Shown here: piece after piece, positions 43,782-52,975 of the stretch
Layout of the letters: every line of letters starts with the position of its first letter
Position numbering within the stretch: position 1 is the stretch's first letter
DNA from: an uncultured Eubacteriales bacterium
GTDB lineage: Bacteria > Bacillota > Clostridia > Lachnospirales > Cellulosilyticaceae
NCBI GenBank assembly: GCA_900551325.1
Contig: URVM01000007.1
Coordinates: 135,464 to 199,463, forward strand
Reading direction: 5' to 3'
Length of the DNA stretch: 64,000 nucleotides
Program-made: the position numbers and the translations under genes
The notes under the pieces: generated by a model
Seen by the model: only the letters and a program-made list of their open reading frames with translations
What the model was told of the DNA's origin: nothing
The model's database searches: none

Positions 43782-44549
43782 ATGATCAAAGTAACTAATC
43801 TTACAAAGACTTTTACAAAGACCATAAAGTCAGGAAGACGTACAGTAAAAGAAGTTTTTAATGCAGTAGATAATCTTTCTTTTGATGTTCCTAAGGGGCA
43901 AATCTATGGCATATTAGGCCCTAATGGGGCTGGAAAAACAACTTTACTTAGAATGTTAGGAGGTATTTTGACACCTACTTTAGGGAGTATTGAAGTAGGA
44001 GGTATAAACTACGATGAAAATAAGAATAAGGCTAAAGAACTTATTGGTTATCTATCAGGAAATACTAAGTTATATGGACGTTTGTCATCTAGGGAGGTAC
44101 TAGAAATCTTTGGTGGCTTATATGGTATGGAAAAGCAGAAGATAGAAGAAGAGATAGAAAGGATTATTCATTTATTAAATATGCAAGATTTTGTAGATAA
44201 TCCTATACAAAAGCTTTCTACAGGACAAACACAAAGAGCTTCTATTGCAAGATGTCTTATTCATTCTCCAGAACTTTATATTTTTGATGAACCTACCTTA
44301 GGGCTAGATGTATTAAGTAGCCGTACTATTATAGACTTTATGAAAAGTGAGAAGGAGAAAGGAAAAACTGTTCTCTACTCAACTCATTATATGGAAGAAG
44401 CCGAGACACTATGTGACCAAATGATTATGCTTCATGAAGGCAGGATACTAGCAACAGGAACGAGCCAGGAACTTAAGGATTTGACGAAGACAACTAACCT
44501 TAGAGATGCCTTTATCAAACTAATTGAAAGTAGGGAGGAGTTAGGATGA
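43782..44549 (+). CDS. ABC transporter ATPase, NatA-like
   Basis: 255 aa. Walker A GPNGAGKTT, Q-loop GYLSGNTKLYGRLSSREVLEIF, signature LSTGQTQR (variant of LSGGQ), Walker B LYIFDEPTLGLD, and H-loop STHY. Matches NatA-type ATPases of sodium or drug exporters. The next gene begins inside its stop (ATGA overlap), so the permease-protease fusion is its partner. Confidence 0.9.
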   Translation: MIKVTNLTKTFTKTIKSGRRTVKEVFNAVDNLSFDVPKGQIYGILGPNGAGKTTLLRMLGGILTPTLGSIEVGGINYDENKNKAKELIGYLSGNTKLYGRLSSREVLEIFGGLYGMEKQKIEEEIERIIHLLNMQDFVDNPIQKLSTGQTQRASIARCLIHSPELYIFDEPTLGLDVLSSRTIIDFMKSEKEKGKTVLYSTHYMEEAETLCDQMIMLHEGRILATGTSQELKDLTKTTNLRDAFIKLIESREELG

Positions 44550-46615
44550 GAAGTTATATTATAAAAAATATCTTCAAGAAAGAATTGAAAGATATTTTTA
44601 GAGATAAAAAAACTATTTTTATGATGGTTATGTTTCCTATCTTACTCTACCCAGTCATTATGCTTGTGACGACACAAATCAGTATGTATGCTATGAATCA
44701 AAAAGAAACATCTCAATATGTAGTAAGTGTAGATACAAGCGAGTTTGATAAAGACATTTTTGATGAACTATCACAGAAAGAAAAATTTGCAAACTTAAAG
44801 TTTGTACCACAAGATGAGAAGGAAAAGGAAAATCCGATAGGCAAGGATGAGAAATGTAGAGTAGTAAGTGAAAAGGAAAGACTAGAAGAAAGAGATATAG
44901 ATGCCTATATAGAAGTAGACACTTTACAAAGTGGGCGAATAAGCTATAAGGTGTATATAAATTCGGCTATTGATCAATCACTTAATGCAGGAATGAAAAC
45001 TGGGGATTTCTTAGATGCCTATAAGGAAAAGTTAGTATACAAGAATCTAAAAGAAAAAGGGATAGAGCCTGTTATTACACTAGAACCTATCATTTATAAA
45101 ACCATTGACCTGGCTCAAAATGAGGAAAAGGTAGGGCAGATTATGTCCATGCTTTTACCGATTTTCTTAATTATAGGGATTTTAATGGGGGCCTTATATC
45201 CTTCTATAGATGTGATGGCAGGGGAAAAGGAAAGAGGTACTATAGAAACACTACTTACTTTACCAGTATCAAATTTAGAACTTATCGTAGGTAAGTTTTT
45301 GGCTGTTGCCACTGTATCAATTATGTCGGCTTTATTAAATGTATTTTCTATTATAGCAAGCTGTGTACTTATTTTAATGAGTGTAGGTTTAACACAAAGT
45401 TTAGAAGGTATTCATTTAGACTTTGGTGCGTTTATTGTTCCATTTATAGTGGCACTTATATGTATATTAATTTTTGCGTTAATTATAACGGCTATAAGTA
45501 TGTGCGTATGCAGTATGGCTAAAAGTTTTAAAGAAGCTCAAAATTATGCTACACCTTTAATGCTTATTTTCATGTTGCCTGGGTATGCTAGTATGATTCC
45601 AGGTCTAGAGCTTACTACGGTAACAGCTTGTATTCCTATTGTAAATGTAGTCTTACTTATAAAGAGTGTACTAACCTTTAAGTATGATATAGGTGCTATG
45701 GCATTAGTAGCTGTTTCTAACTTCGGATTTTTAATTTTAGCACTTGTACTTCTTGCTAAGCTATTTGATTCGGAAGAAATACTTTTTGGAAGTGGAAAAG
45801 AGTTTTCCATTTTACAAAGAAGATATAATATTACAAAGGGTACCCTACCAACACCAAGTGATAGCTTAATCATCTATGTAGTAGGCTTACTAGGACTTAT
45901 TTATATAGGAAGCTTATTGCAAGTCAAATTAGGCTTTTTAGGCATTGCCCTAACGCAAGGTGTAGTGATTGCTATTCCACTTTTATTTGGATGGTATATA
46001 AAGACTGATTTTAAGAAAGCCTTATCTTTAAATAGACCTAAATTAACACATACTATTGGAGCAGTAGTATTATGGATAGGTATGTTTTTCTTTATACAAG
46101 GGCTTACTAGTATTATATTAATCTTTGCACCTGAAATGTTAGAGCTTAATGAAGAACTGGCAAAAGTCATTAATCACCCTAACTTTCTTATTAATATTTT
46201 TGTTGTAGCTATGCTTCCAGCAGTATGCGAAGAAATTTTATTTAGAGGTATGATTTATAAAGGGCTTGAAAATGAAGGTAAACATCCAAGACGAGCAATT
46301 ATTCTATCAGGAATTCTCTTTGGAATTATGCACTTAGATTTCTTTAGAATGTTGCCAACAGCACTGCTTGGTATAGGTCTTGCTTATATTGTTTATGCCA
46401 GTGGTTCTATCTTTTTAGCTATGTTGGTACATTTTCTAAACAATGGTATAGTGGTAGTAGTAGGACATTTTGTAAAGGTGCCAGAAGTAGAACAAGTTTT
46501 AACGAGTGGACAATTGATACAAAGTGGAGTATTATATATGGTTATAAGTATTTTACCTCTTCTAGTCGGTATTTCCTTATTAAAGAAAGAAGGTAAGAGT
46601 CAAAATCTAACTTAA
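44546..46615 (+). CDS. NatB-like ABC permease fused to a CPBP intramembrane protease
   Basis: 689 aa. First part: ABC-2/NatB permease with TM helix at about 25-45, an extracellular domain, and a bundle of helices from about 200 (GEKERGTIETLLTLPVSN). Second part, from about 440, is a CPBP (Abi/Rce1-like) domain with EEILFRGMIYKGLE, FGIMHLDFFRMLP and LVHFLNN carrying the Glu-Glu, His and Asn/His residues of these proteases. Start overlaps the ATPase gene by 4 bp. Such fusions are known in Firmicutes; the protease may process an exported peptide or lipid-linked substrate. Confidence 0.9.
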   Translation: MRSYIIKNIFKKELKDIFRDKKTIFMMVMFPILLYPVIMLVTTQISMYAMNQKETSQYVVSVDTSEFDKDIFDELSQKEKFANLKFVPQDEKEKENPIGKDEKCRVVSEKERLEERDIDAYIEVDTLQSGRISYKVYINSAIDQSLNAGMKTGDFLDAYKEKLVYKNLKEKGIEPVITLEPIIYKTIDLAQNEEKVGQIMSMLLPIFLIIGILMGALYPSIDVMAGEKERGTIETLLTLPVSNLELIVGKFLAVATVSIMSALLNVFSIIASCVLILMSVGLTQSLEGIHLDFGAFIVPFIVALICILIFALIITAISMCVCSMAKSFKEAQNYATPLMLIFMLPGYASMIPGLELTTVTACIPIVNVVLLIKSVLTFKYDIGAMALVAVSNFGFLILALVLLAKLFDSEEILFGSGKEFSILQRRYNITKGTLPTPSDSLIIYVVGLLGLIYIGSLLQVKLGFLGIALTQGVVIAIPLLFGWYIKTDFKKALSLNRPKLTHTIGAVVLWIGMFFFIQGLTSIILIFAPEMLELNEELAKVINHPNFLINIFVVAMLPAVCEEILFRGMIYKGLENEGKHPRRAIILSGILFGIMHLDFFRMLPTALLGIGLAYIVYASGSIFLAMLVHFLNNGIVVVVGHFVKVPEVEQVLTSGQLIQSGVLYMVISILPLLVGISLLKKEGKSQNLT

Positions 46616-46655
46616 TAACATAAAGTAATAAACATAAATAGATTGGGATGATTAA

Positions 46656-47489
46656 ATGAGAACAAATAGTAGAGCTGGTAGAACAGCTTTAGATGAAAAA
46701 ATAGAGGCATTTAGAAGACAAGGTTATATTGTACCGCCTAAAAATATTATTAAAACAGAAAAACAAATTGAAGCTATAAGAAAGAGTGCTAAGATTAATA
46801 CAGCAATCCTAGATCATGTAGCCAAGCATATTCGTCCAGGTATGACAACAGAGGAAATAGATGAGCTAGTTTATACTTTTACAAAAGGACAAGGCGCTAC
46901 GCCAGCACCTCTTAACTATCATGGATTTCCAAAGAGTGTATGTACTTCTATCAACCATGAAGTATGTCATGGGATTCCTTCTAAAGATAGAGTGCTACAA
47001 GAAGGTGACATTATAAATGTAGATGTATCTACTATTTATCACGGATACTTTTCAGATGCTTCACGTATGTTCCAAATAGGAGAAGTAAGTGAAGAAGCCA
47101 AAAAACTTGTAGCCGTAGCCAAAGAATGTATGGAAAAAGGTATAGAACAAGTAAAACCTTGGGGTTTACTTGGTGATGTAGGTGCAGCTATTAATGCACA
47201 TGCAAAAGCTAATGGCTACAGTGTTGTAAGAGAAATCGGAGGACATGGGGTAGGCCTTGCTTTCCACGAAGACCCTTATGTAAGTCATGTAAGCAAAGCA
47301 GGAACAGGCATGATCCTCGTACCAGGTATGATCTTTACTATAGAGCCTATGGTTAATATAGGGACAGCAAGAGTAAAAGAAGATAGAAAAAATGGTTGGA
47401 CTATCTACACAGCAGATGGAAAGCTTTCAGCACAATGGGAAAGTATGGTCTTAGTAACTGAGACAGGATATGAAATTTTAACTTGTTAG
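46656..47489 (+). CDS. map: Methionine aminopeptidase, type I
   Basis: 277 aa. Metal ligands in NVDVSTIYHGYFSDASRMF, GGHGVGLAFHEDP, FTIEPM and AQWESMVLV are complete. An N-terminal extension of about 25 residues (SRAGRTALDEKIEAFRRQGYIVPP) precedes the IKTEKQIEAIRKSAKI start of the core. It removes initiator methionine from nascent proteins. No ribosomal protein genes are nearby, so this may be a second copy in the genome, which the window cannot show. Confidence 0.93.
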   Translation: MRTNSRAGRTALDEKIEAFRRQGYIVPPKNIIKTEKQIEAIRKSAKINTAILDHVAKHIRPGMTTEEIDELVYTFTKGQGATPAPLNYHGFPKSVCTSINHEVCHGIPSKDRVLQEGDIINVDVSTIYHGYFSDASRMFQIGEVSEEAKKLVAVAKECMEKGIEQVKPWGLLGDVGAAINAHAKANGYSVVREIGGHGVGLAFHEDPYVSHVSKAGTGMILVPGMIFTIEPMVNIGTARVKEDRKNGWTIYTADGKLSAQWESMVLVTETGYEILTC

Positions 47490-47517
47490 AAATAAAATAC
47501 TAAAAGAAATAAATAAT

Positions 47518-47555
47518 AAAGCCAGGGAATACCTAGAGAGATTCCTTGGCTTTTT
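47518..47555 (+). terminator. Terminator after map
   Basis: AAAGCCAGGGAAT and ATTCCTTGGCTTT (G-T wobble) then TTTTTATG. Confidence 0.8.
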
Positions 47556-47654
47556 ATGTGTAAAATAGTTAGATAGAAAAGGGCATAAAAGTAAAACTAG
47601 AAACTACGATGGGATTATTAAGCTTTGAAAATTTAACAGCACAACAAGCCATCC

Positions 47655-48130
47655 TAAGGACAGTCTCCCCCTTGTAATATACATAGACTGAACTTAAGAT
47701 AGCTTATTGGTTGTGGCAAGACTTCAAGTGCGCCATACTTTAAAGGCCGTCTGACTTCATATAGAACTTTTTACCTTTGGGCTCACTTTATGGACTTACC
47801 TAGCTACATTAGCACTATCTCGGGGTTCTTTAGGTGAAAGGGATACATGAGTGTATTTATCACTGCCAGTTGCCGGATTAGCCTATTGCACATAGGAATT
47901 ACCGCAGGTTTGCCTTAGGGATTAGATTTCTAGAAGAAGTATGAACATAATTTAAAGCACGACCGCTTGCAAAGTCGGTATTGCCCCAGAAGTTGCTAGT
48001 TGCCACCACCATGCAAAATCCAGTTAGTTAAGAAAAAGCTTGTCCGGCTTCTAGCAAGGGGGAGGACTAGTTACCAACTAAACTTTTTCTTATAGTGTAA
48101 GGAAAGTACCTAGGATTTTTTTCCCTTACA
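47655..48130 (+). ncRNA. Candidate large structured noncoding RNA A (strand uncertain)
   Basis: No supportable gene lies here, and base composition is clearly richer in G+C than ordinary spacers in this window. Hairpins include CAGTCT/AGACTG (47661-47690), ATACA/TGTAT, CCTAT/ATAGG and CGAC/GTCG. The loop of the first holds CCCCCTTG (47667-47674), an exact complement of CAAGGGGG (48055-48062), bringing the ends together as a pseudoknot. AAGAAAAAG (48030) pairs with CTTTTTCTT (48083), and AGTGTAAGG with CCTTACACT near 48095-48130. It resembles the ornate large RNA classes (ROOL, OLE, GOLLD) in layout; I cannot assign a family by eye. Plus strand preferred because B reads that way. Confidence 0.55.
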
Positions 48131-48314
48131 CTCCTATATATACGCAAAGGGTAGGTGATTTCCTCAAAAGTTTTGCATGAAAAACTAATTTTTGTATAAA
48201 ATAAACAATTAAATAGGAGATATATTGAGTATTTTAATATAGTTTTTTGAGGCTGATTTATACATATAGAGCTTAAGAAATTAGAAATAAAATTAAGGGA
48301 GTTTTTTATAAATG

Positions 48315-48650
48315 TACACTTAGGGGATAATCATTAAAAGATGATTAATGAAGCTAAGCAGACTAGAATTACTGTCCCTTAGAACAATCTAGTAGGTGAA
48401 GGGTTGGATGTGGGTCATCCGAAAGCGGCTTATGCAGGTGGCTTAGAGGATGTTAATGAGCGGGTGAGTAAGGTTTTTAGCCAGGTGTTCGAAGCGAAGC
48501 AAGTTTCTGGCGTTCTTACGATCCCCGAGTTTACAGCCTCTTAGCCACCGGAAGTGGAAGCTTGAGGAGGAGTTACAGCCAGCCTGACACCTAAGAAGAC
48601 TACACAAAGACAGTAATTCGCCCCCTCCAAATGACTTAGAAATTACAAAA
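48315..48650 (+). ncRNA. Candidate structured noncoding RNA B
   Basis: A second GC-raised, gene-free stretch ending at a strong terminator. Nested long-range pairing is visible: GGTGGCT-AGAGG (near 48438-48450) with CCTCTTAGCCACC (near 48536-48548), enclosing CGGG..GTAAG with CTTAC..CCCCG, and CCAG with CTGG. Local hairpins include TAATCAT/ATGATTA and GGATG/CATCC. The fold and the adjacent plus-strand terminator support an independent RNA or the 3' half of one transcript with A. Not tmRNA, SRP RNA or RNase P as far as their conserved cores can be recognised. Confidence 0.55.
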
Positions 48651-48692
48651 AAAAGAAGCTGAGCACTTATTCTTAGTGCAACAGCTTCTTTT
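48651..48692. terminator. Bidirectional terminator between RNA B and the ABC exporter operon
   Basis: AAAAGAAGCTG and CAGCTTCTTTT with inner GCACT/AGTGC; T-rich ends on both strands. Confidence 0.85.
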
Positions 48693-48698
48693 GTAGTT

Positions 48699-50546
48699 TT
48701 AAGCGGATTGATCGAATTGACTATTGTAAAGGTCGGCATAGATGCCACCTTTTTTGAGAAGTTCATCGTGTGTGCCTTGTTCAACTACATTACCAGATTT
48801 CATAACTAAGATAACATCTGCATCTTTGATAGTTGAAAGTCGGTGAGCTATAACAAAGTTTGTACGGCCTTCCATAAGGCGTGTCATTGCGTTTTGGATG
48901 TAATGTTCTGTACGTGTGTCTACACTACTTGTAGCTTCGTCCAGGATAAGGATAGCTGGATTTGCTAGTATGGCACGGGCTATAGTAAGAAGTTGTTTTT
49001 GACCTTGTGAGATATTTGAAGCTTCTTCATTTAGGATTGTATCGTAGCCTTGTGGAAGGGCTCTGATAAAGTGGTCGGCGTGTGCAGCTTTAGCAGCAGC
49101 AACTACTTCTTCATAGGTTGAATCTTCTTTTCCGTAGGCAATATTGTCTTTAATAGAGCCTTTAAAGAGCCAAGTATCTTGGAGAACCATACCAAAGAGA
49201 TGGCGTAAATCTTTGCGAGTTAAATCTGTTATATTGACACCATCTACTTTGATTTCACCACTATTTACTTCATAAAAGCGCATAAGGAGGTTAATAAGTG
49301 TTGTTTTACCAGCACCTGTAGGACCTACGATGGCAATAGTTTGGCCTGGGCTTACAGTAATATTTAAATCTTTCATGAGTAAGTGATCAGGTGTATAACC
49401 AAAGGATACATGTTCGAAGGTTACCTGACCTTTTGGGGCATCTAGAGTAACTGGGGTAGCTGACTCTGGTACAGTTTCTTCTTCGTCTAAGATATCAAAT
49501 ACTCTTTCAGCAGAAGCAATTGTAGATTGAAAGATATTTGCAATATTTGCAAGCTGATTAATAGGTTGAGTAAATTGTCTTGAGTACTGAATAAAGGCTT
49601 GAATATCCCCAATAAGGAGTGAACCATTCACAGCTAGAATACCTCCTACAACAGCAACAACTACATAACCAATATTATTTACAAGTCCCATCAGTGGCAT
49701 AACAAGACCTGAAACAAACTGAGCCTTCCAGCCTGAATCATATAGGGAATTATTAATTTCTTTAAAGTGTGTAATAGATTCTTTTTCATGACCAAAGGCT
49801 TTAACAACAAGATGACCTGTATACATTTCTTCTATATGTCCATTTAGGGAGCCGAGAGCATTTTGCTGGGCAGTAAAGTGTTTTTGTGAACGACCGATAA
49901 TAGGGCGTATAATAAAGATACCTAAAGGTAGAGTAACTAATATAATTAAAGTTAAAACCCAACTAATGCTTAACATCATTACTGTAACCCCAATTAAAGT
50001 AACAATAGAAGTAATGAGCTGAGTAATACTTTGCTGAAGGGTTGTACTAATATTATCTACGTCATTAGTCACTGTACTAAGCACATCTCCGTGTGAATGG
50101 CTATCAAAATACTTAAGAGGAAGACGTGCTAGCTTTTCATTCACATGAGTACGTAGGGCAAACACAGTATTTTGTGCAACATCTGCCATTAAATACTGTT
50201 GGAGATAGTTAAAAAAGGAGCTTATAATATAAAATCCACCTAAGATAAGCAAGATTTTAAGTAAAGCATTAAAATCTATGCCACCTGTACCTTTAGCTAA
50301 GTTTATAACACCTTCTGTAATCTTATTGGTAGCAGCACCTAGTATTCTAGGGCTTACTACAGCAAAAAGTGTGCTTAAGGCAGCAAAGATAAAGATAATA
50401 ATAAGTTTAGTACGAGCAGGCTTAAGGTAGGACATAAGGCGTTTGAAAGAACCTTTAAAATCTTTAGCTTTTGCACCAGCCATAACCATACCATGCCCCA
50501 TAGGTCCACCACCAGGCATACTATGATGTTTAGATTTATTTTCCAT
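48699..50546 (-). CDS. Heterodimeric ABC exporter, second subunit
   Basis: 615 aa from ATG 50546 (GGAGGAG 8 nt before); the longer frame would start inside the partner gene. A Met/Gly/His-rich N-terminal tail (HSMPGGGPMGHGMVMAG) precedes six TM helices (about 50-330) and an ATPase domain with GPTGAGKTT, ISQGQKQ signature variant and ILILDEATSSVD with His loop IAHR. Overlaps the first subunit by 11 bp. The pair matches the YfiB/YfiC or BmrCD-type exporters for drugs or lipids. Ends at a shared terminator. Confidence 0.9.
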   Translation of the reverse strand: MENKSKHHSMPGGGPMGHGMVMAGAKAKDFKGSFKRLMSYLKPARTKLIIIFIFAALSTLFAVVSPRILGAATNKITEGVINLAKGTGGIDFNALLKILLILGGFYIISSFFNYLQQYLMADVAQNTVFALRTHVNEKLARLPLKYFDSHSHGDVLSTVTNDVDNISTTLQQSITQLITSIVTLIGVTVMMLSISWVLTLIILVTLPLGIFIIRPIIGRSQKHFTAQQNALGSLNGHIEEMYTGHLVVKAFGHEKESITHFKEINNSLYDSGWKAQFVSGLVMPLMGLVNNIGYVVVAVVGGILAVNGSLLIGDIQAFIQYSRQFTQPINQLANIANIFQSTIASAERVFDILDEEETVPESATPVTLDAPKGQVTFEHVSFGYTPDHLLMKDLNITVSPGQTIAIVGPTGAGKTTLINLLMRFYEVNSGEIKVDGVNITDLTRKDLRHLFGMVLQDTWLFKGSIKDNIAYGKEDSTYEEVVAAAKAAHADHFIRALPQGYDTILNEEASNISQGQKQLLTIARAILANPAILILDEATSSVDTRTEHYIQNAMTRLMEGRTNFVIAHRLSTIKDADVILVMKSGNVVEQGTHDELLKKGGIYADLYNSQFDQSA

Positions 50547-52272
50547 TTTCAATCTCCTCCTTTGAAAGTTGAGATAGAGCAATTTCTTTATATACTTCAC
50601 AAGTTTCTAGAAGTTTATTATGCGTACCTTGGCCAACTACACGGCCGTCATATAGTACAAGTATTTCATCCGCATCCATAATGGTACTGATACGTTGTGC
50701 CACAAGAATGGTAGCAGCATTTTTTGTTTCTTCTTTTAAAGATTTTCTAAGAATAGCGTCTGTTTTAAAGTCAAGAGCAGAAAAGCTGTCATCAAAAATA
50801 TAAACTTCAGGATGACGTATAAGAGCGCGGGCAATACAAAGGCGCTGCTTTTGACCACCAGAAACGTTGGTACCACCTTGAGAAATATAACTATCTAGAC
50901 CATCTTTCATATTAGAGACAAAGTCTTTAGCTTGAGAGATTTCAAGAGCTCTCCAGATTTCTTCATCTGTAGCATCTTCTTTGCCGTATTTTATATTGTC
51001 ACGAATAGTACCACTAAAGAGTAAGGCTTTTTGAGGTACTAGACCTATCTTATTTCTAAGTTCAGCTTGAGTCATATCTTGGATATTGATGCCATCTATT
51101 AAAATTTCACCTGCACTTACATCAAAGAATCTTGGAATCAAATTAACAAGAGTAGACTTACCTGATCCTGTACCACCAATAATAGCAGTAATCTTTCCAG
51201 GCTTTGTACAAAAAGAAATTCTTGAAAGAGCAGGTTCTTGACTATTTGGATAATGGAAGCTTACGTTATTAAAGATTATTTCACCTTTAGCTGGTGGATT
51301 AACTAAGGAGTGGACTTGGTCTGTAATAAGTAAAGAGGTATCAAGCACTTCATTAATACGTTCAGCAGAAGCAGAAGCTCTTGGGATAAGTACAAACATC
51401 ATAGTTACCATAACAAGAGCCATCATAATTTGCATAACATATTGGATAAAGGCGATGAGACTTCCTACTTCAAAAGCACCAGCTTCAATACGCATGGCAC
51501 CAAACCAAATAATAAAGACAGTTGTTAAATTTAATATTAATGTCATACTTGGCATAAGTAGGGCCATTAGTTTATTTACATGTATAGCTGTAGAAGTCAA
51601 ATCTCCATTAGCTTGGTCAAAACGTTTTTGTTCATAAGATATTTTATTAAAAGCACGAATAACACGAATTCCTGTTAGATTTTCACGAAGTACTAGGTTC
51701 AGTTGGTCTAATTTAACTTGCATAGATTTAAACAAAGGCATACCACGCCTTGCCACAAAAGTAATAACAAGTATAAGGACAGGAATAGAAATAACAAGAA
51801 TGATAGAAAGTTGAAGACTTGTAGAAAGAGCCATAATAAGTCCCCCAATAAGCATAAGGGGGGCAGTCACCATCATACGAAGAGACATAAGGACTAATTG
51901 TTGCATTTGGGTAATATCATTAGTAGTTCTTGTAATAAGGGAGGATGTACCTAGTTGGTTAAACTCACCTAAGGAGAAGGATTCAACTTTTACAAATACA
52001 TCATGTCTTAGGTCACGACTAAAGCCCATAGCAACTTTAGCAGAATTAAAGTTGGCAATAATCATAAAAGTACTACCAAGTACAGCAACAATAAGCATAA
52101 TAGAACCTATATAGAGGATATAGCTTGTGTTACTATTAGGGATACCAACATCAACAATTTTTGCCATTAAGGCTGGAAGAAAAAGGTTAGCAATAGTTTG
52201 TAAAAAAAGTAAAAACAAAGTAAGGATTACGCTGCCTAAATAAGGCTTTAAATATTTAGTTAGTCTAATCAT
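50536..52272 (-). CDS. Heterodimeric ABC exporter, first subunit
   Basis: 578 aa. Six TM helices (about 15-310), ATPase with GGTGSGKST, signature NVSGGQKQR, Walker B VYIFDDSFSALD, where the usual catalytic Glu after Walker B is Asp-Ser (DDS), and a degenerate H-loop (VAQR in place of xHR). Such asymmetry marks the degenerate nucleotide site of heterodimeric exporters. Follows the MarR gene by 5 bp. Confidence 0.9.
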   Translation of the reverse strand: MIRLTKYLKPYLGSVILTLFLLFLQTIANLFLPALMAKIVDVGIPNSNTSYILYIGSIMLIVAVLGSTFMIIANFNSAKVAMGFSRDLRHDVFVKVESFSLGEFNQLGTSSLITRTTNDITQMQQLVLMSLRMMVTAPLMLIGGLIMALSTSLQLSIILVISIPVLILVITFVARRGMPLFKSMQVKLDQLNLVLRENLTGIRVIRAFNKISYEQKRFDQANGDLTSTAIHVNKLMALLMPSMTLILNLTTVFIIWFGAMRIEAGAFEVGSLIAFIQYVMQIMMALVMVTMMFVLIPRASASAERINEVLDTSLLITDQVHSLVNPPAKGEIIFNNVSFHYPNSQEPALSRISFCTKPGKITAIIGGTGSGKSTLVNLIPRFFDVSAGEILIDGINIQDMTQAELRNKIGLVPQKALLFSGTIRDNIKYGKEDATDEEIWRALEISQAKDFVSNMKDGLDSYISQGGTNVSGGQKQRLCIARALIRHPEVYIFDDSFSALDFKTDAILRKSLKEETKNAATILVAQRISTIMDADEILVLYDGRVVGQGTHNKLLETCEVYKEIALSQLSKEEIENGK

Positions 52273-52277
52273 TTTTG

Positions 52278-52712
52278 CTATTCTCCTTCAGAGCTAGTTA
52301 AATTATCTCGAATTTGCATTAAAAGTCTTTTAAGGATAATTTGTTCCTCCATACTTAAGTTTTTCTTGTAGAGGTTTTCAGTATCTTCATAAAGTGCCTT
52401 TAATGCCTTGCAAGTTGTATAGCCTTTTTCAGTTAGAAAGGTTCTACAAATACGTTTGTCTTGGGAGTCTATTTGTCTAAAGAGCATGCCACTACGCTCA
52501 AGCCTTTGAATCATAACAGTTACAGTAGAAGGCTTAACGTGGAGTCTAGAGGCTAAAATAGACTGACTAAGTCCATCCTCCTCATATAAACAAAGAAGAA
52601 GAGGGGCTTGACCAGGGTGAAGACCCACTTCTTCAAAGAGTCGGTGACTTTTAGTAAATTGTAGACGAATAATTTCTGATAATAAGCCGTTAATTGTATA
52701 GTTGATTTCCAT
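52278..52712 (-). CDS. MarR family transcriptional regulator
   Basis: 144 aa from ATG 52712, with AGGAGG 6 nt upstream; the longer frame is not preceded by a site. Winged helix with GLSQSILASRLHVKPSTVTVMIQRLERSGMLFRQIDSQDKRICRTFLTEKG is typical MarR. First gene of an operon with the two exporter subunits, so it likely represses them until a ligand (drug or phenolic) binds. Confidence 0.92.
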   Translation of the reverse strand: MEINYTINGLLSEIIRLQFTKSHRLFEEVGLHPGQAPLLLCLYEEDGLSQSILASRLHVKPSTVTVMIQRLERSGMLFRQIDSQDKRICRTFLTEKGYTTCKALKALYEDTENLYKKNLSMEEQIILKRLLMQIRDNLTSSEGE

Positions 52713-52731
52713 AGTATCCTCCTTTAAAATA

Positions 52732-52745
52732 ATTAGGTAACTAAT
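52732..52745. promoter_or_regulatory. Candidate MarR operator
   Basis: ATTAG-GTAA-CTAAT, perfect 5-bp arms, 20 bp before the marR-type start; ideally placed for autorepression. Assigned by position only. Confidence 0.45.
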
Positions 52746-52850
52746 CTTATAACAACTTATATGAGAAATTAGTGAAGACAATGTGAATAAAAAATGAATT
52801 TTATCCTATAAGACAAATAATGACATTGCCTTAGGATACCTATATTTGGA

Positions 52851-52879
52851 TAGGTTGGATAGTTGTAATAGTGTATAAT
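52851..52879 (+). promoter_or_regulatory. Possible promoter of secA
   Basis: TATAAT at 52874-52879, about 95 bp before the secA start; the -35 side (TAGGTT) is poor. Confidence 0.35.
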
Positions 52880-52975
52880 ATTTGATATACTTAATGATAG
52901 TGTTTACTTAGACGAAAATTATTATGTGTAATAAATGATACACATTGAGAACGCAGAAAGAAGAAGGTGAAGATT

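Noticed and set aside
47641..48692. Group II intron, tmRNA, RNase P, T-box or SRP RNA in the structured region
   Set aside because: No domain V motif, no tRNA-like ends, no GGAAAGTCC core, no AGGGTGG..ACCGCG T-box, no SRP GGAAG/GCAGC core could be found by eye.
48443..48784. 113-codon minus-strand frame across the terminator and exporter 3' end
   Set aside because: It overlaps the real exporter gene in another frame and runs through the terminator and RNA B; no start signal and no protein-like composition.
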